Assembly: GCA_905236725.1 (NCBI GenBank)
Contig: CAJOCT010000003.1
Span: 1 to 47,942 of the forward strand
Source of the DNA: an uncultured Selenomonadaceae bacterium
GTDB taxonomy: Bacteria > Bacillota > Negativicutes > Selenomonadales > Selenomonadaceae
Direction: 5' to 3'
DNA length: 47,942 bases
A program made the position numbers and the translations under genes. The notes beneath the pieces are model-generated. The model ran no database searches. It was not told the DNA's origin and saw nothing but the letters and a program-made list of their open reading frames with translations. Numbering within the stretch: position 1 is the first letter of the stretch; the number at the start of each line of letters is the position of its first letter. This document shows positions 1 to 9,200 of this stretch, piece after piece.

Positions 1-23
1 GTAACGTTATCGTTGGTGAATAA
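1..23 (+). CDS. 3' end of a truncated gene, paralogue of the next two GNVI-tail proteins
   Basis: The first 23 bases read, in the frame starting at base 3, as N-V-I-V-G-E followed by a TAA stop at 21-23. The two large proteins downstream end in the same kind of tail (GNVISVKTEKFAV and GNVIKVETKKIKA), with nearly the same codons (aac gtt atc). The window therefore most likely opens at the last codons of a third member of that family. Only the tail is visible, so function and length cannot be given. The next gene starts two bases after the stop. Confidence 0.55.
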
Positions 24-25
24 AG

Positions 26-1012
26 ATGATTGAAACTTTTGAGGAATATATTTCCGAGCGTTATAAAAACTTGGAAAAAGATTTTTTGGAAAAAACTTCG
101 GCGCATTTGAGCAAAAATTTTTCGGAAATGCGAAAATTTTGTATCGGCGAGTGGCGAAAGGCGATTTCGGAGGCGGCGGCCTGTCAGGGCGAAAAACTAT
201 GTTCTTATATGAGCATTTCTCTTTTGAACACTTCGATTTTGAAAAATTTTCCGCAGTTTCAAATTGATTTTTATGATGAAGAGTGGGTTTACGGCGAATC
301 TTTTTCACGCAACAGAATGAGCGCGGATTTTTTATTCAAGCACTGGCAAGATTTTATTTTTGACGCGCAGGACGAAAGTTTTTATTTTCGCGGCAATTTC
401 GGCAAAGTTGAAATTCAATCGCTTTTTTTTGGCACGGCGGACAAGTTGGCTTTTATGCTTGCCTGTTTCGCAAAATATTTTGCCTTTCAACTGGAAATTT
501 ATGACGAATTTGACGAACTCAAAAAAGCTGAAAATTTTTACATAACCTGCGGAACTTATCTTGATTGGCAGAACAGAGTTTTTGCAAAGTTGCCGGAAAT
601 TGATTTACTCAACCCCGCGGACAATGAGCAGACGAATTTTCGCGAGATAAGAAATAAAATTTTTCGCGGAAAAAGTTTTCATGATATTGATATGCGGAGT
701 TGCTTTTTTACGGACTGTTTATTTCAAAATTTCGCTTTTGAAAATGTCAGCTTGATTGACGCGAGGTTTTTGCGTTGCAGATTTGTTTCGACGAATTTCA
801 TAAATTCCAAGAGCGCGGGCTGTAATTTTTTTGAGTGTTCGTTCAAAGATTGCACCTTTCAAAATTGCACTTCCAACCCCGCGGACGTTGTCGAAGATAA
901 CAACGAATATTTTGCGCCGATGACGATTTATCATTGCTATCTTTTGAACTGCAGGGACGTTGACTGCGATTTTGAGCAAATTAAATTGCTGGATATTTTC
1001 GAGAAAAAATAA
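26..1012 (+). CDS. Pentapeptide-repeat-like protein, uncharacterised
   Basis: This is a 328-residue protein without a signal peptide or membrane segment. The first ~210 residues are not recognised. From about residue 215 the chain is rich in Phe, Cys, Ser and Asn spaced every five residues (for example CFFTDCLFQNFAFEN and CSFKDCTFQNC), the pattern of a pentapeptide-repeat right-handed beta helix. Such helices usually act as protein-binding or DNA-mimic surfaces; the role here is unknown. The ATG at 26 lies two bases after the stop of the upstream gene, with GGTGA just before it, which suggests translational coupling. It sits between members of a paralogous family and is probably co-transcribed with them. 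Confidence 0.6.
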   Translation: MIETFEEYISERYKNLEKDFLEKTSAHLSKNFSEMRKFCIGEWRKAISEAAACQGEKLCSYMSISLLNTSILKNFPQFQIDFYDEEWVYGESFSRNRMSADFLFKHWQDFIFDAQDESFYFRGNFGKVEIQSLFFGTADKLAFMLACFAKYFAFQLEIYDEFDELKKAENFYITCGTYLDWQNRVFAKLPEIDLLNPADNEQTNFREIRNKIFRGKSFHDIDMRSCFFTDCLFQNFAFENVSLIDARFLRCRFVSTNFINSKSAGCNFFECSFKDCTFQNCTSNPADVVEDNNEYFAPMTIYHCYLLNCRDVDCDFEQIKLLDIFEKK

Positions 1013-1027
1013 TTGGGGGGGAAGATT

Positions 1028-2188
1028 ATGGATTATTCGGTTTATATTTTGGCAGGCGACGACACAAAGAACGACGATATCATAAACGGCTTGTGCAACG
1101 ATGTGAATTTAAAAACTATGGCAGGCGATGCCCTTTTTTCCGCGATTGAAAATCTTACGGGCGTTTCTTTTCACGACAGGTACGCAATGATGTTGACGTG
1201 TAAAGAAAGTGTTGCGCTTACCGGCGGTGTGGTCACGGATTTGACCTATAATACTCAAATTATATTCGGCCAACAGTTCGAATTTAGTGGTGATAACGAT
1301 AAGTACCTGACAGACGTACGCCAAAAATTTTTGAAACATATTTTGACGGTGAAGGGAATTTTGGATCCGAGCAGTGCGTTTTTAGGAATACCGCAACTAA
1401 AAGACCTGTACCAGAGAAAAGATCCCTCGAAACTTTGGATGTGGGCAAATGCTCCCGTTCCCAACGACGCAGTATTAGACCCTGAAGTTGAGAACGGTGT
1501 TGATAAGTATGAAGAAATGCTTCAGATGTACTATCGCCATGTGGTTGCTCAAGTTTATTCCGATTCGCAATCTGTTTTCAGGGAACTTGTTTTGAAAGAT
1601 GCTACCGTCGCCAGTTATGACGAATATTATGACGAAAACGGCGAAGGACATTTTACGCTGGTCATAAATAAATCTATTGCCCGTCCGGAAGGAGGTAACG
1701 AGACCGGAATTACCATGACAGGCCCGACATTTGAAAGAACCTTCTCGTCAACGATGAGCGATATTTCCAAAGCCGCCAAAACTGCCAAGAAAGACCTTGA
1801 CACGGGGCTTGCGGTTGCCGAAAAACTTGCCGAGCAGTCAGATGATGAAGAACTCAAAGAGAGAATCAAGAGAACCAAAGATTTCTCCAAAGGCAGCGGT
1901 AAAGTTGTTGACAGCCTCGATACTATCGTCAGTGGCGGCGGCTTGAATTTCGACGCGGAAACTCTCGTCGATCAGGTCACGGATCAAAAAGAAAACTTCG
2001 AAAAGAATTTCATGGACAAAGATGTATTTGAAAAATCCAAAACCACAACCGAATATTACACGGAAGGAAACAATAAGATCGAAAAGACGACTACCGTCAA
2101 TGAAGACGGCTCAAGAACTGTCGTGACAACTACCAAAGATAAGGAAGGCAACGTTATCTCGGTCAAAACCGAAAAATTTGCGGTGTAA
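1028..2188 (+). CDS. Uncharacterised protein with GNVI-type tail, paralogue A
   Basis: The start is ATG 1028, because a strong run of seven G followed by AAG lies just upstream; the open frame extends to a TTG at 1013 inside that ribosome binding site. The 386-residue product begins DYSVYILAGDD and matches the next gene (2223-3329) along most of its length: YILAG near the N-terminus, a central block with HILTVKGILDP and WMWANAPVP, a Y-D-E-NGEGHFTLVINKS strand block, then a charged repeat-like tail (EDGSRTVVTTTKDKEGNV). No known domain is certain. The beta-rich middle ending in a GHF-K/T-LVIN strand faintly recalls tube proteins of the Hcp/TssD type, but this is only a hypothesis. There is no signal peptide. 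Confidence 0.6.
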   Translation: MDYSVYILAGDDTKNDDIINGLCNDVNLKTMAGDALFSAIENLTGVSFHDRYAMMLTCKESVALTGGVVTDLTYNTQIIFGQQFEFSGDNDKYLTDVRQKFLKHILTVKGILDPSSAFLGIPQLKDLYQRKDPSKLWMWANAPVPNDAVLDPEVENGVDKYEEMLQMYYRHVVAQVYSDSQSVFRELVLKDATVASYDEYYDENGEGHFTLVINKSIARPEGGNETGITMTGPTFERTFSSTMSDISKAAKTAKKDLDTGLAVAEKLAEQSDDEELKERIKRTKDFSKGSGKVVDSLDTIVSGGGLNFDAETLVDQVTDQKENFEKNFMDKDVFEKSKTTTEYYTEGNNKIEKTTTVNEDGSRTVVTTTKDKEGNVISVKTEKFAV

Positions 2189-2222
2189 CGTCGAAGACAA
2201 ATTTTTTTTAGGAGTGAAATAA

Positions 2223-3329
2223 ATGAAATATGCGGTTTATATTTTGGCAGGCAATGATAGACAGAAAGTGAAAGACTTGGTAAAGGATAAAAGCACAGGG
2301 GCAATGATTGCAGGCGCGGCGGCGGGAGCTGTGGCAGACCTTGTGGGTGTCGATTTTTATGATCCCATCGCAAAATCGCTGGGAAATGAAAAAAGTGTTG
2401 CCATCAGCGGCAAGACGATTACCGGCATGGAATACAATACGAGCGTCGCATACGGTACGCGTTATGAGTTCACTAACGAAAGAAAGACGATGACGGACGT
2501 TTACACAACGATGATACTGCATACTTTGACAGTGAAGGGCGTTTTGGAGCCAACCCACGCGATGTTCCAAATAGCTGCCTTGAAAGAACTCCTAAAGAAA
2601 AAAGACCTTTCGCGAGTTTGGAATTGGGCGAATACTCCTTTTCCTGCCAATCCTGACAACGTTGACGACGACTATTACCGAGATGTGGTCGCCATATCCT
2701 ATGCGACGGAGCAGGAGAGATACAGGTCACTTTATATGAATAGAGCGAACGTCGGCAATTATGAAGAGCATTTTGACAAAGACGGCATAGGGCATTTTAA
2801 ACTTGTGATAAACAGGGTTATTGATTACACGCTGGCACCTGCCAATATCAGTCAGAAGCCGGTAGTAGAATTGGTGGGGCAGACCTTTAAATTCAACGCT
2901 ACTCAATTTGTAAAGGCCACGGGAACACTCCTTTCTGCAGGCAAGAAGGGGCTCGACAAAACCGTTGAGGTTGCAGAAAAATTCGGATATGAGCCGAACG
3001 ATGCAAAGAAAGTTTCAAACGCTTTTCAAAAAATGGTTTTTGATCCCGGCAATGCTGCCTTCAACAGCGACGGCAACGGCAAAATTGATTTTACGCCGAC
3101 GAATATCGCCGATCAAATTGAAAAGGGCGTTGAAACGCACAGATTTTTAAATAATGAGGCAGAAAAGAAGAGCTCAACCGAAACCAAAGTTGAGACGAAA
3201 AAAGAAGGCAACAACACAATCATTACGAAGACGATACCCAATGCCGACGGCTCGAAGACTGTCGAGATAACGACGAAGGACGCGAAAGGCAACGTTATCA
3301 AGGTCGAGACGAAAAAGATTAAGGCGTGA
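2223..3329 (+). CDS. Uncharacterised protein with GNVI-type tail, paralogue B
   Basis: The 368-residue protein starts at ATG 2223 behind AGGAGTG. It is a clear paralogue of 1028-2188: both begin with (Y)xVYILAG, share a block around TLTVKGVLEP and WNWANTPFP, share a NYEEHFDKDGIGHFKLVIN segment near residues 175-200, and end with a Thr/Lys-rich tail closing in GNVI-VETKK. A small Gly/Ala-rich stretch (GAMIAGAAAGAVADLVGV) near residues 25-42 could touch a membrane or pack a helix. Function is not recognised. Tandem duplication with strong divergence in the tail linker suggests an expanding accessory family. The last base of this frame overlaps the following gene. Confidence 0.6.
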   Translation: MKYAVYILAGNDRQKVKDLVKDKSTGAMIAGAAAGAVADLVGVDFYDPIAKSLGNEKSVAISGKTITGMEYNTSVAYGTRYEFTNERKTMTDVYTTMILHTLTVKGVLEPTHAMFQIAALKELLKKKDLSRVWNWANTPFPANPDNVDDDYYRDVVAISYATEQERYRSLYMNRANVGNYEEHFDKDGIGHFKLVINRVIDYTLAPANISQKPVVELVGQTFKFNATQFVKATGTLLSAGKKGLDKTVEVAEKFGYEPNDAKKVSNAFQKMVFDPGNAAFNSDGNGKIDFTPTNIADQIEKGVETHRFLNNEAEKKSSTETKVETKKEGNNTIITKTIPNADGSKTVEITTKDAKGNVIKVETKKIKA

Positions 3330-3841
3330 TTGAGATGATTCAGGGCGAATGGTTTTGGATAAAAAAAAATCCCGACGCGGTGCCGATAAACGGCGCAAAA
3401 AATTTTAACAGAAAAAATTATCCCTACTTCATCGACGAGGAAACTTTTTCAAAAATTGATGACAGCGTGGCTTATTACAGGCGTGGCAGTTATTTTGTGC
3501 CGTGCGATATAATTTTTGAGCCGACTTTTCTCATCAGCGAAAAACTTTATCGGCTTTTTTCTTTGCTGGAACCGAATATGGATTTCAACAAAAAATTGCC
3601 GATGCCGCTTTATTGGTTGCCGTATTTAAAAACTTCAAACGCAATTCATGAAAAATCCGAAATTATTCAGGGCAAGCCGAAAAAGTTGGTAATAAAATCC
3701 GAATTCCTCGAAGAAAAAAGAATTTTGCACTGCACACTCCCCGCGTCGGACATTTGGATAATTTCTCTTGAGGCGGCGGAATGTTTGCTTCGCCGTCAAC
3801 CGATTGGAATAATTTTGGAGCAAGTGGAAATCAGTGCTTGA
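3326..3841 (+). CDS. Small hypothetical protein, possibly immunity-type (Imm11/DUF1629-like)
   Basis: The open frame starts at GTG 3326, overlapping the previous stop by four bases (GTGA); an ATG at 3335 is an alternative start with AAGG ten bases upstream. The product is about 170 residues, soluble, without signal peptide. It contains a P-C-D-IIFEPTFLISEKLYRLF segment that resembles the FLVSE-K-L-x-LL core of proteins grouped as Imm11/DUF1629, which are often immunity proteins beside polymorphic toxins. That likeness is weak and by eye only. Position directly after the two large paralogues would fit an effector-immunity arrangement, but no toxin domain was recognised in them. Confidence 0.45.
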   Translation: MIEMIQGEWFWIKKNPDAVPINGAKNFNRKNYPYFIDEETFSKIDDSVAYYRRGSYFVPCDIIFEPTFLISEKLYRLFSLLEPNMDFNKKLPMPLYWLPYLKTSNAIHEKSEIIQGKPKKLVIKSEFLEEKRILHCTLPASDIWIISLEAAECLLRRQPIGIILEQVEISA

Positions 3842-3893
3842 AATACGTCGTAAACTAAAAATGATTTTTTCCGGCAGAAAACTTTTTCAGATG

Positions 3894-4029
3894 TTACTTT
3901 TCTTTGAGCCGCCAAAGTAGTGGATAGTGGTTAGTGGACAGGTTGCAGGGATTTTTCCTGACCACTGACCACTGTTCACTGTCTGCTACTTTCGTCACGC
4001 TCACTAGGCGGGCAAGGGCGCGCTTCCTG
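3894..4029. repeat. 136-bp hairpin repeat, copy A (inverted partner at 12111-12246)
   Basis: This sequence recurs as its reverse complement at 12111-12246 with about five mismatches in 136 positions. Within it, 3926-3942 and 3957-3973 are complementary at 15 of 17 positions (AGTGGTTAGTGGACAGG against CCTGACCACTGACCACT) and would form a long hairpin around a 14-base loop. The arm is built of short words of the type ccactaaccactg, which reappear as fragments at 15352, 32263 and 34580. The element is non-coding and resembles a REP or MITE-like unit. The two copies bracket the genes at 4129-12101. Confidence 0.85.
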
Positions 4030-4128
4030 CATTCTTTTTTCAACAAATTTTTTACATTTTATCGACACGTTCAGACGGATAGAAAATAAATTACTGTCCG
4101 CCAAAAATCGATTGAGAGGAGATTTTCT

Positions 4129-5421
4129 ATGGGAATCTTTGACAGCGACTTTGATATTGAAGATTATATCCGAAAAAAAATTCCCGAGCTTGACGAGTTG
4201 AACAATCGCGAACTTTTTAAAAGTATCGTCGGAAATTTGACGCTGGAACTTTACAAGCACGTCAAGGAAGAATATGAGGCACTCGAAGAGCGGGTTTTCA
4301 GCGAAGCACCGAAGGCAGAAAATTTGCCGAACTTGATAACTTGCGTCGTTTCTCAAGACGAATACGATGTCACTGATGATTTTATGCGCCCGATGTTCGA
4401 CGACGACTTGGCTCAAGTGAAAATTGACGCGCAGGAGATGATTCAAGCCGTCAACACCGGTCACGAATTTTTTTTGTACACCTGCATGATTCAAGCGGAT
4501 TATTTTGAACTGAAAAAAATGCTGGAGACCAAAAGAACTTTCGTCGGCACGATTGAAAACGAGTACGGCGAAACTCCCGCAGAATTTATCTTAAAGCCGA
4601 ATGAACGCTATCGCAAAAAAGCTGAAGAACTTTACAATATCGCGAAATTAAATTTCATTCCGTGGCGAAGCATAAACATTCCCTACCTTTACAAACTTTT
4701 CGATGTTTACGTCGTGAAAATTGAGGAGTGGGACGATCAGCTTGAGGTAAAAAAAGTTACGATTGAGTTTGACGAGTTCAGCGAAAAACTTTTTCCCAAG
4801 CCGTTGCCGCTTTGGAATATAAAAGAAGTTGTCATCAAGGCAAATTCTTATCCGCAACCCGCCGTTGACAGAAAATATTTTGAGCATTATCTGTACAAGG
4901 CGCAATTCACCGAAGGTCACGAATATCTGTTGAAAAATGCGGATACGGTTATCAGAAATATTCGGCGGGAGGACGGCGACGTTTATATAATCTGCGATAA
5001 AGATTTGCCGGGCGATTGGAATTTTTATGAATTTATTCCCGATCCCAACCCGAAAAATTACAAACTGCCTTTGATGAGCAACGAAAAAGACAACAGCTTT
5101 TCGCGGGATATTTTGGAATATTTCGGGCAGAGAATAAAGACGCGCACGGAACTTGTAAGATTTTTGCAATCTTTTAAATGCAGTGAATATCTTTCCTTCG
5201 CCGATGCAAAAATTACGACAAAGCCGCCGGAAATTGAAACTTATTCGACGGAAAAATTTATTGATTACGAATTTCGCACGGGTGACCGCCCGCTTGCTTT
5301 TGAAATTTCCTTCAGACCGAAGGACGAGGATTTTTATTTGAATCGCGACATCATGAGTTTTTTCACTACTGCCCTGCAACATCTTTTTCCGGAATATCTT
5401 TGCATCGGAAAGTTGGTGTAA
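4129..5421 (+). CDS. Uncharacterised protein, first gene of the repeat-bounded module
   Basis: A 430-residue acidic, soluble protein starting at ATG 4129 with GAGAGGAG upstream. No signal peptide, membrane segment or known motif was recognised. It is mixed alpha/beta by eye: a helical N-terminal part (residues 1-60), then blocks rich in aromatic and charged residues, ending in HLFPEYLCIGKLV. It is the first gene after repeat copy A and is followed after three bases by 5425-6132, so the two are almost certainly co-translated. Because the downstream genes encode a GTPase and membrane-active proteins, it may be a structural or adaptor part of the same complex. That is inference from position only. 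Confidence 0.6.
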   Translation: MGIFDSDFDIEDYIRKKIPELDELNNRELFKSIVGNLTLELYKHVKEEYEALEERVFSEAPKAENLPNLITCVVSQDEYDVTDDFMRPMFDDDLAQVKIDAQEMIQAVNTGHEFFLYTCMIQADYFELKKMLETKRTFVGTIENEYGETPAEFILKPNERYRKKAEELYNIAKLNFIPWRSINIPYLYKLFDVYVVKIEEWDDQLEVKKVTIEFDEFSEKLFPKPLPLWNIKEVVIKANSYPQPAVDRKYFEHYLYKAQFTEGHEYLLKNADTVIRNIRREDGDVYIICDKDLPGDWNFYEFIPDPNPKNYKLPLMSNEKDNSFSRDILEYFGQRIKTRTELVRFLQSFKCSEYLSFADAKITTKPPEIETYSTEKFIDYEFRTGDRPLAFEISFRPKDEDFYLNRDIMSFFTTALQHLFPEYLCIGKLV

Positions 5422-5424
5422 GCG

Positions 5425-6132
5425 ATGAATTTTATTTGGGATATTGTTTTGCAGGCGGCGAAAGATGATTTTGAATCGGAAAAATTATTTTTCAAGCCGG
5501 CGGAAAATTTCAGCCCTTACATCGAGCAATCTTTCAAAAGTATAAATCAAAGGCACGTCGAAAATATCAACGTCGAAATAAATCCGCTGTACAGATTTGC
5601 GCCGATTTTTGAATATATTTTGCATCCCGACGTAATAAATTTAATTTTTGAAAATCAGCGACAGTGCATTTTGTTTTATTTCGATTTAATCACGCACATT
5701 TTGGCGGAAATTGATTTGTGTCACGGAATGACGCGGCGCGAATTTTATATAAGAAGAATTCGGCGCGAACTTTTGGACGGAGTTTACGGAGAAGTTGCAC
5801 GCGAGGGAATGGAAAATTTAAGCCGCGAACAACAAATTTCAATCGCAGACGAACTTTTAAAAGTTTTTGAAACCGGCTCAAGCGTAAAATCTTTTTGCAA
5901 CATCATGAAACAAATTTTTGAGGGCTGTATAATTTATCAAGACATTCAACACCCGCAGAAAATTTACGCTTATATCGGCAAAGAGCGCGACGAACAACTT
6001 CAAAAACAATGGCAACTGATTCGCGAAACTTTTTTGCCGCTCGATATGGAGGTCAGAGAGTTTTGGGCGGAGCATTTCGGCATACTCGACATTGACGAAA
6101 CCTTGAAAATAAATTCGATCGCAATTTTTTAA
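5425..6132 (+). CDS. Uncharacterised protein, second gene of the module
   Basis: A 235-residue, mainly helical soluble protein that begins at ATG 5425, three bases after the previous stop. No catalytic motif was recognised. The central part is Arg-rich (RREFYIRRIRRELLDGVYG), followed by helices and a C-terminal segment with DIDETLKINSIAIF. It is followed by a short hairpin and T-run (6144-6167), so these first two genes form a small transcription unit inside the repeat-bounded region. Function is unknown. Confidence 0.55.
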   Translation: MNFIWDIVLQAAKDDFESEKLFFKPAENFSPYIEQSFKSINQRHVENINVEINPLYRFAPIFEYILHPDVINLIFENQRQCILFYFDLITHILAEIDLCHGMTRREFYIRRIRRELLDGVYGEVAREGMENLSREQQISIADELLKVFETGSSVKSFCNIMKQIFEGCIIYQDIQHPQKIYAYIGKERDEQLQKQWQLIRETFLPLDMEVREFWAEHFGILDIDETLKINSIAIF

Positions 6133-6143
6133 AAAAATTTTTT

Positions 6144-6167
6144 TCGGTGCAAAGCCGATTTTTTTTT
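6144..6167 (+). terminator. Rho-independent terminator after 5425-6132
   Basis: A short hairpin (TCGG, loop around tgcaaag, CCGA) is followed by nine T residues. The stem is only four to five pairs, so termination may be partial and leave some read-through into the J-domain gene. Confidence 0.6.
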
Positions 6168-6169
6168 GC

Positions 6170-6175
6170 TATAAT
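6170..6175 (+). promoter_or_regulatory. Perfect -10 element (TATAAT) upstream of the J-domain gene
   Basis: TATAAT lies directly after the terminator T-run, about 32 bases before the TTG start at 6207. No convincing -35 hexamer is visible at the proper distance, because that position is occupied by the terminator hairpin. The site would give the J-domain/GTPase genes their own promoter. Confidence 0.45.
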
Positions 6176-6206
6176 ATGAAAAAATTTTTTAGGGGGCAAA
6201 ATTTTT

Positions 6207-9200
6207 TTGGCACAGCGAAATATTTTTGAAATGCTCGGCTTGGAATTTGATCCTCCCGACAATTTAAAAAAAATTCGTGCGGCGTACGAAACGTGGAAGA
6301 AAAAATTAACTTCAGAGCAAAACACGACTGTTGACCCGAACCGCCTGGAAATTATAAAGTCCGAACTTGCGATGGAAAATTACATCGTTCAAACTATCGA
6401 AAACGCAAGACTTCGGCAACACGAGGCGGAAAATTTAAAACAAAATCGAATCGAACAGCTCCGGCTTTATATCGACATTCAGCGCGGCGACAATTCCGGA
6501 ACTTTGCAGGTCAATCAGGCGCAAATCCGTCAAATAAAAGAAAAATTAAAACTTTCAACGACGACTATTGAGGCGACTTACCGCGAGCAGGGTTTTGAAA
6601 TAAAAAAGCCGCGAACCGATAAAAAAATTTCGGACACGCTGAATAATTTTTTTATTTCGGATTCGGTGATGAATGAGCTGAAAAAAAATTTTGCAGATTT
6701 TCAAAAAGTCCCTGACGCGCGAAATTATTCTTGGTCGGCCAATGTCAACGATTTATACGAGTTGGCGTATTATATCGAAGGGCAGGTCGAAAGTTCTGCG
6801 GATTATTACAAGCGGCGCGATACGGACGACTTGCGAGAAATTTTTCAAAATGAGGCAAAAAAAGTTTCTCAACCGATTCCCGCCTGGCAGTCGATAAAAT
6901 CTTTGCTGAATTTGGCGCAGACGCAAATTTTCAACTCAAATGACAACCGCTGGAAATATGATCATTCGCTCATGTTGGAAAAGTTGAGCGATTTTTTTGC
7001 AAAGTTGAAAGCCGCGCCGGAAATTTTTAAGCGCGATAAATTTTTTGCGGATAATTGCATAAGTCGAATCAGAAAAACTTTCCCGAATTTTTTGACGTAC
7101 GAGTTGAGTGCGGCACTTTACAACAAGGCGGCGGGACTTTTGAAAGAGCCGTACGAGTCGACGGACAATTTTTTTGAAAATTATTTTTGCGTGACTTGTG
7201 CGAATTGCGGAGCCTTTGAAAATTTTCGTACGCGCGAAGAGGCGGAGCGGGCAACTTGCAAAATTTGCGGCGAAAATTTTTATATCGCCTGCCCCAAGTG
7301 CGGCAAAAAAGTTCCTGCAACCGCGGATCACTGCAAGGCGTGCGATTTTTCTTTGAGCGAGCTGAAAAAATATAATTACTATATCGATTACGCAAATTCG
7401 CTTTTGGATTTGGTCGAGCGCGGCGCAAAGTCAATCGACGACGACGTTAAAAATGTCATCGCGGAGGTTATGAAAGTTTTTGCGCGGGCGAAACTCATCA
7501 AAGCCGAAGCGTTGGACTTGAAAAAAATCGAGTGGCGCATAAATAAAATTAACGCGGAATTTAAAAAGCGCGAGTTGGTTCGTTGGGCTGAATCAAAAAT
7601 GCCGGCTCTGGGCACTCCCGACGAAAAAGCCGTCAGCGACTGCATGGAAATTTTGCGCAGGTACAAAGATTACAAGCCTGCGCGAGAAAGATTAAAACTC
7701 ATCAAGCCGAAAAAACCGCTGAAAATTTCCGCGACGATTAAAGAAAATGAGCCTCAACCTCAACAAATTTTTTCAAGCGCGGCGATTTTAAGCAAAATTT
7801 CCGTCAATGCAAAGTCGACGAGTTTAACTCCCGCAACTTATAATTTAACGGCGACGATTTCTTGGCGACCCGACAACGATTTGGGCGTTGTGTACACCGT
7901 CATAAAAAAAACTGACGGCGTGCCGAAAAATTTCAACGACGGCGAAATTTTAATTGAAGGCACCGACAAATTGGAAGTTACGGACAATAATATAAAGCCC
8001 GGCGTTTTGTACGGTTGGGCGGTTTTTGCAAAACGACTCGGCGCGATTTCGGATTTGGTAACCTGCACCGCCGTCCATTACAGCGACATCGAAGAAAACA
8101 AACTCATCGCCAAGACCGAAGGCGGTTACTGTCAATTCACTTGGCGTTTGCCGTCGGATAATTGTTTGGGCGTGAGAGTTTTGCGATCGGACAGCGCGGG
8201 CAACAGCGTCGTTGTTGACGATTGCGTTCATTCGCCTTTTGTTGATAAACTTGTAAAAAATCGAAAGCAATATCAATATCGCCTGCAGTGCGTCTATTAT
8301 TCGGCGGAAGAAACTTTGGCGGATCGCGAAAAATTTTTGGCGGAGGCGGACAACGAAAATTTTAATAAGGTTTGGAAATCCAATCGAACTTACAAATACA
8401 GTCACGGCTTGACGGTCACCTTAACGCCGGAATTTCCGCCGCGACTTTTGAAAAATTTAAATTTCAACGTCATAAATCATCACGTGAGTTTTAATTGGCA
8501 ATCGACGGGCGAGTTTGATGTTTGGTTCAAAGAAATTTCTCCCGACAAAAAATTTCCCGTTGCACAGGAGAAAAAAATTTTTAACCTCGACAAACTCGAC
8601 GAACTTTTGGGCAGCGGCGTTATTTTGAAGAGCGAAGAAAGTTCAAAACAATTTTGTGAATTTGCAATGACCGGCGACGTTATGAAAATTGCCGTCATCA
8701 GCGCGACAAAAGATTTGGGAATCGTCAACGAAATTGTCACTGCGGCCAATGTTGAGCCTTGCGAAATTGACGAAAAAAAAACGCAGATCGACGCGAACGG
8801 CTTAAAGTTGGTTTTAAAAAATTTGCCGAAAAATTTATATCTGATTCATTACAAAATTCAAACCGAAGATTCCGACGAATTTTTCGCGGCGGTCGAGGAC
8901 GCAAAGGCGCGGCACTTAAACAGAATTTACGCAACGAAATACGCGCAGGACACTTTTATTTCTCAACCGCACTTGCCGCAAAAAGAACTTTACATCACGG
9001 TTATCGGCGAATATAAATTGGCGGACGGCTCAATAATTTATTCCGCGCCAAGCAAAATGATTTTGAACAATCGCCCGAAGGCTGTAATTTTTTATTGGCT
9101 TGAGTGGGGGACGAGCGGACTTTTCAACAAAAAAGCACACGCGAAAAATTGCAAGCTCATCATCGAAAGCGACGCAAAAGAAATCCCGAAAATGTTCCTG

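Noticed and set aside
1010-1030. Seven-G run as a second phase-variation tract
   Set aside because: It sits where a Shine-Dalgarno sequence is expected and serves that role; no length-sensitive promoter elements surround it.
4648-5382. Long minus-strand open frame (244 codons) opposite the 430-residue gene
   Set aside because: It is wholly antisense to a frame with a good ribosome binding site; its product is basic and Phe/Arg/Asn-rich, as expected from the complement of an A/T-biased gene.
6207-6320. Functional DnaJ/Hsp40 domain
   Set aside because: The helix spacing is J-like but the HPD tripeptide is absent, so Hsp70 stimulation is not supported.
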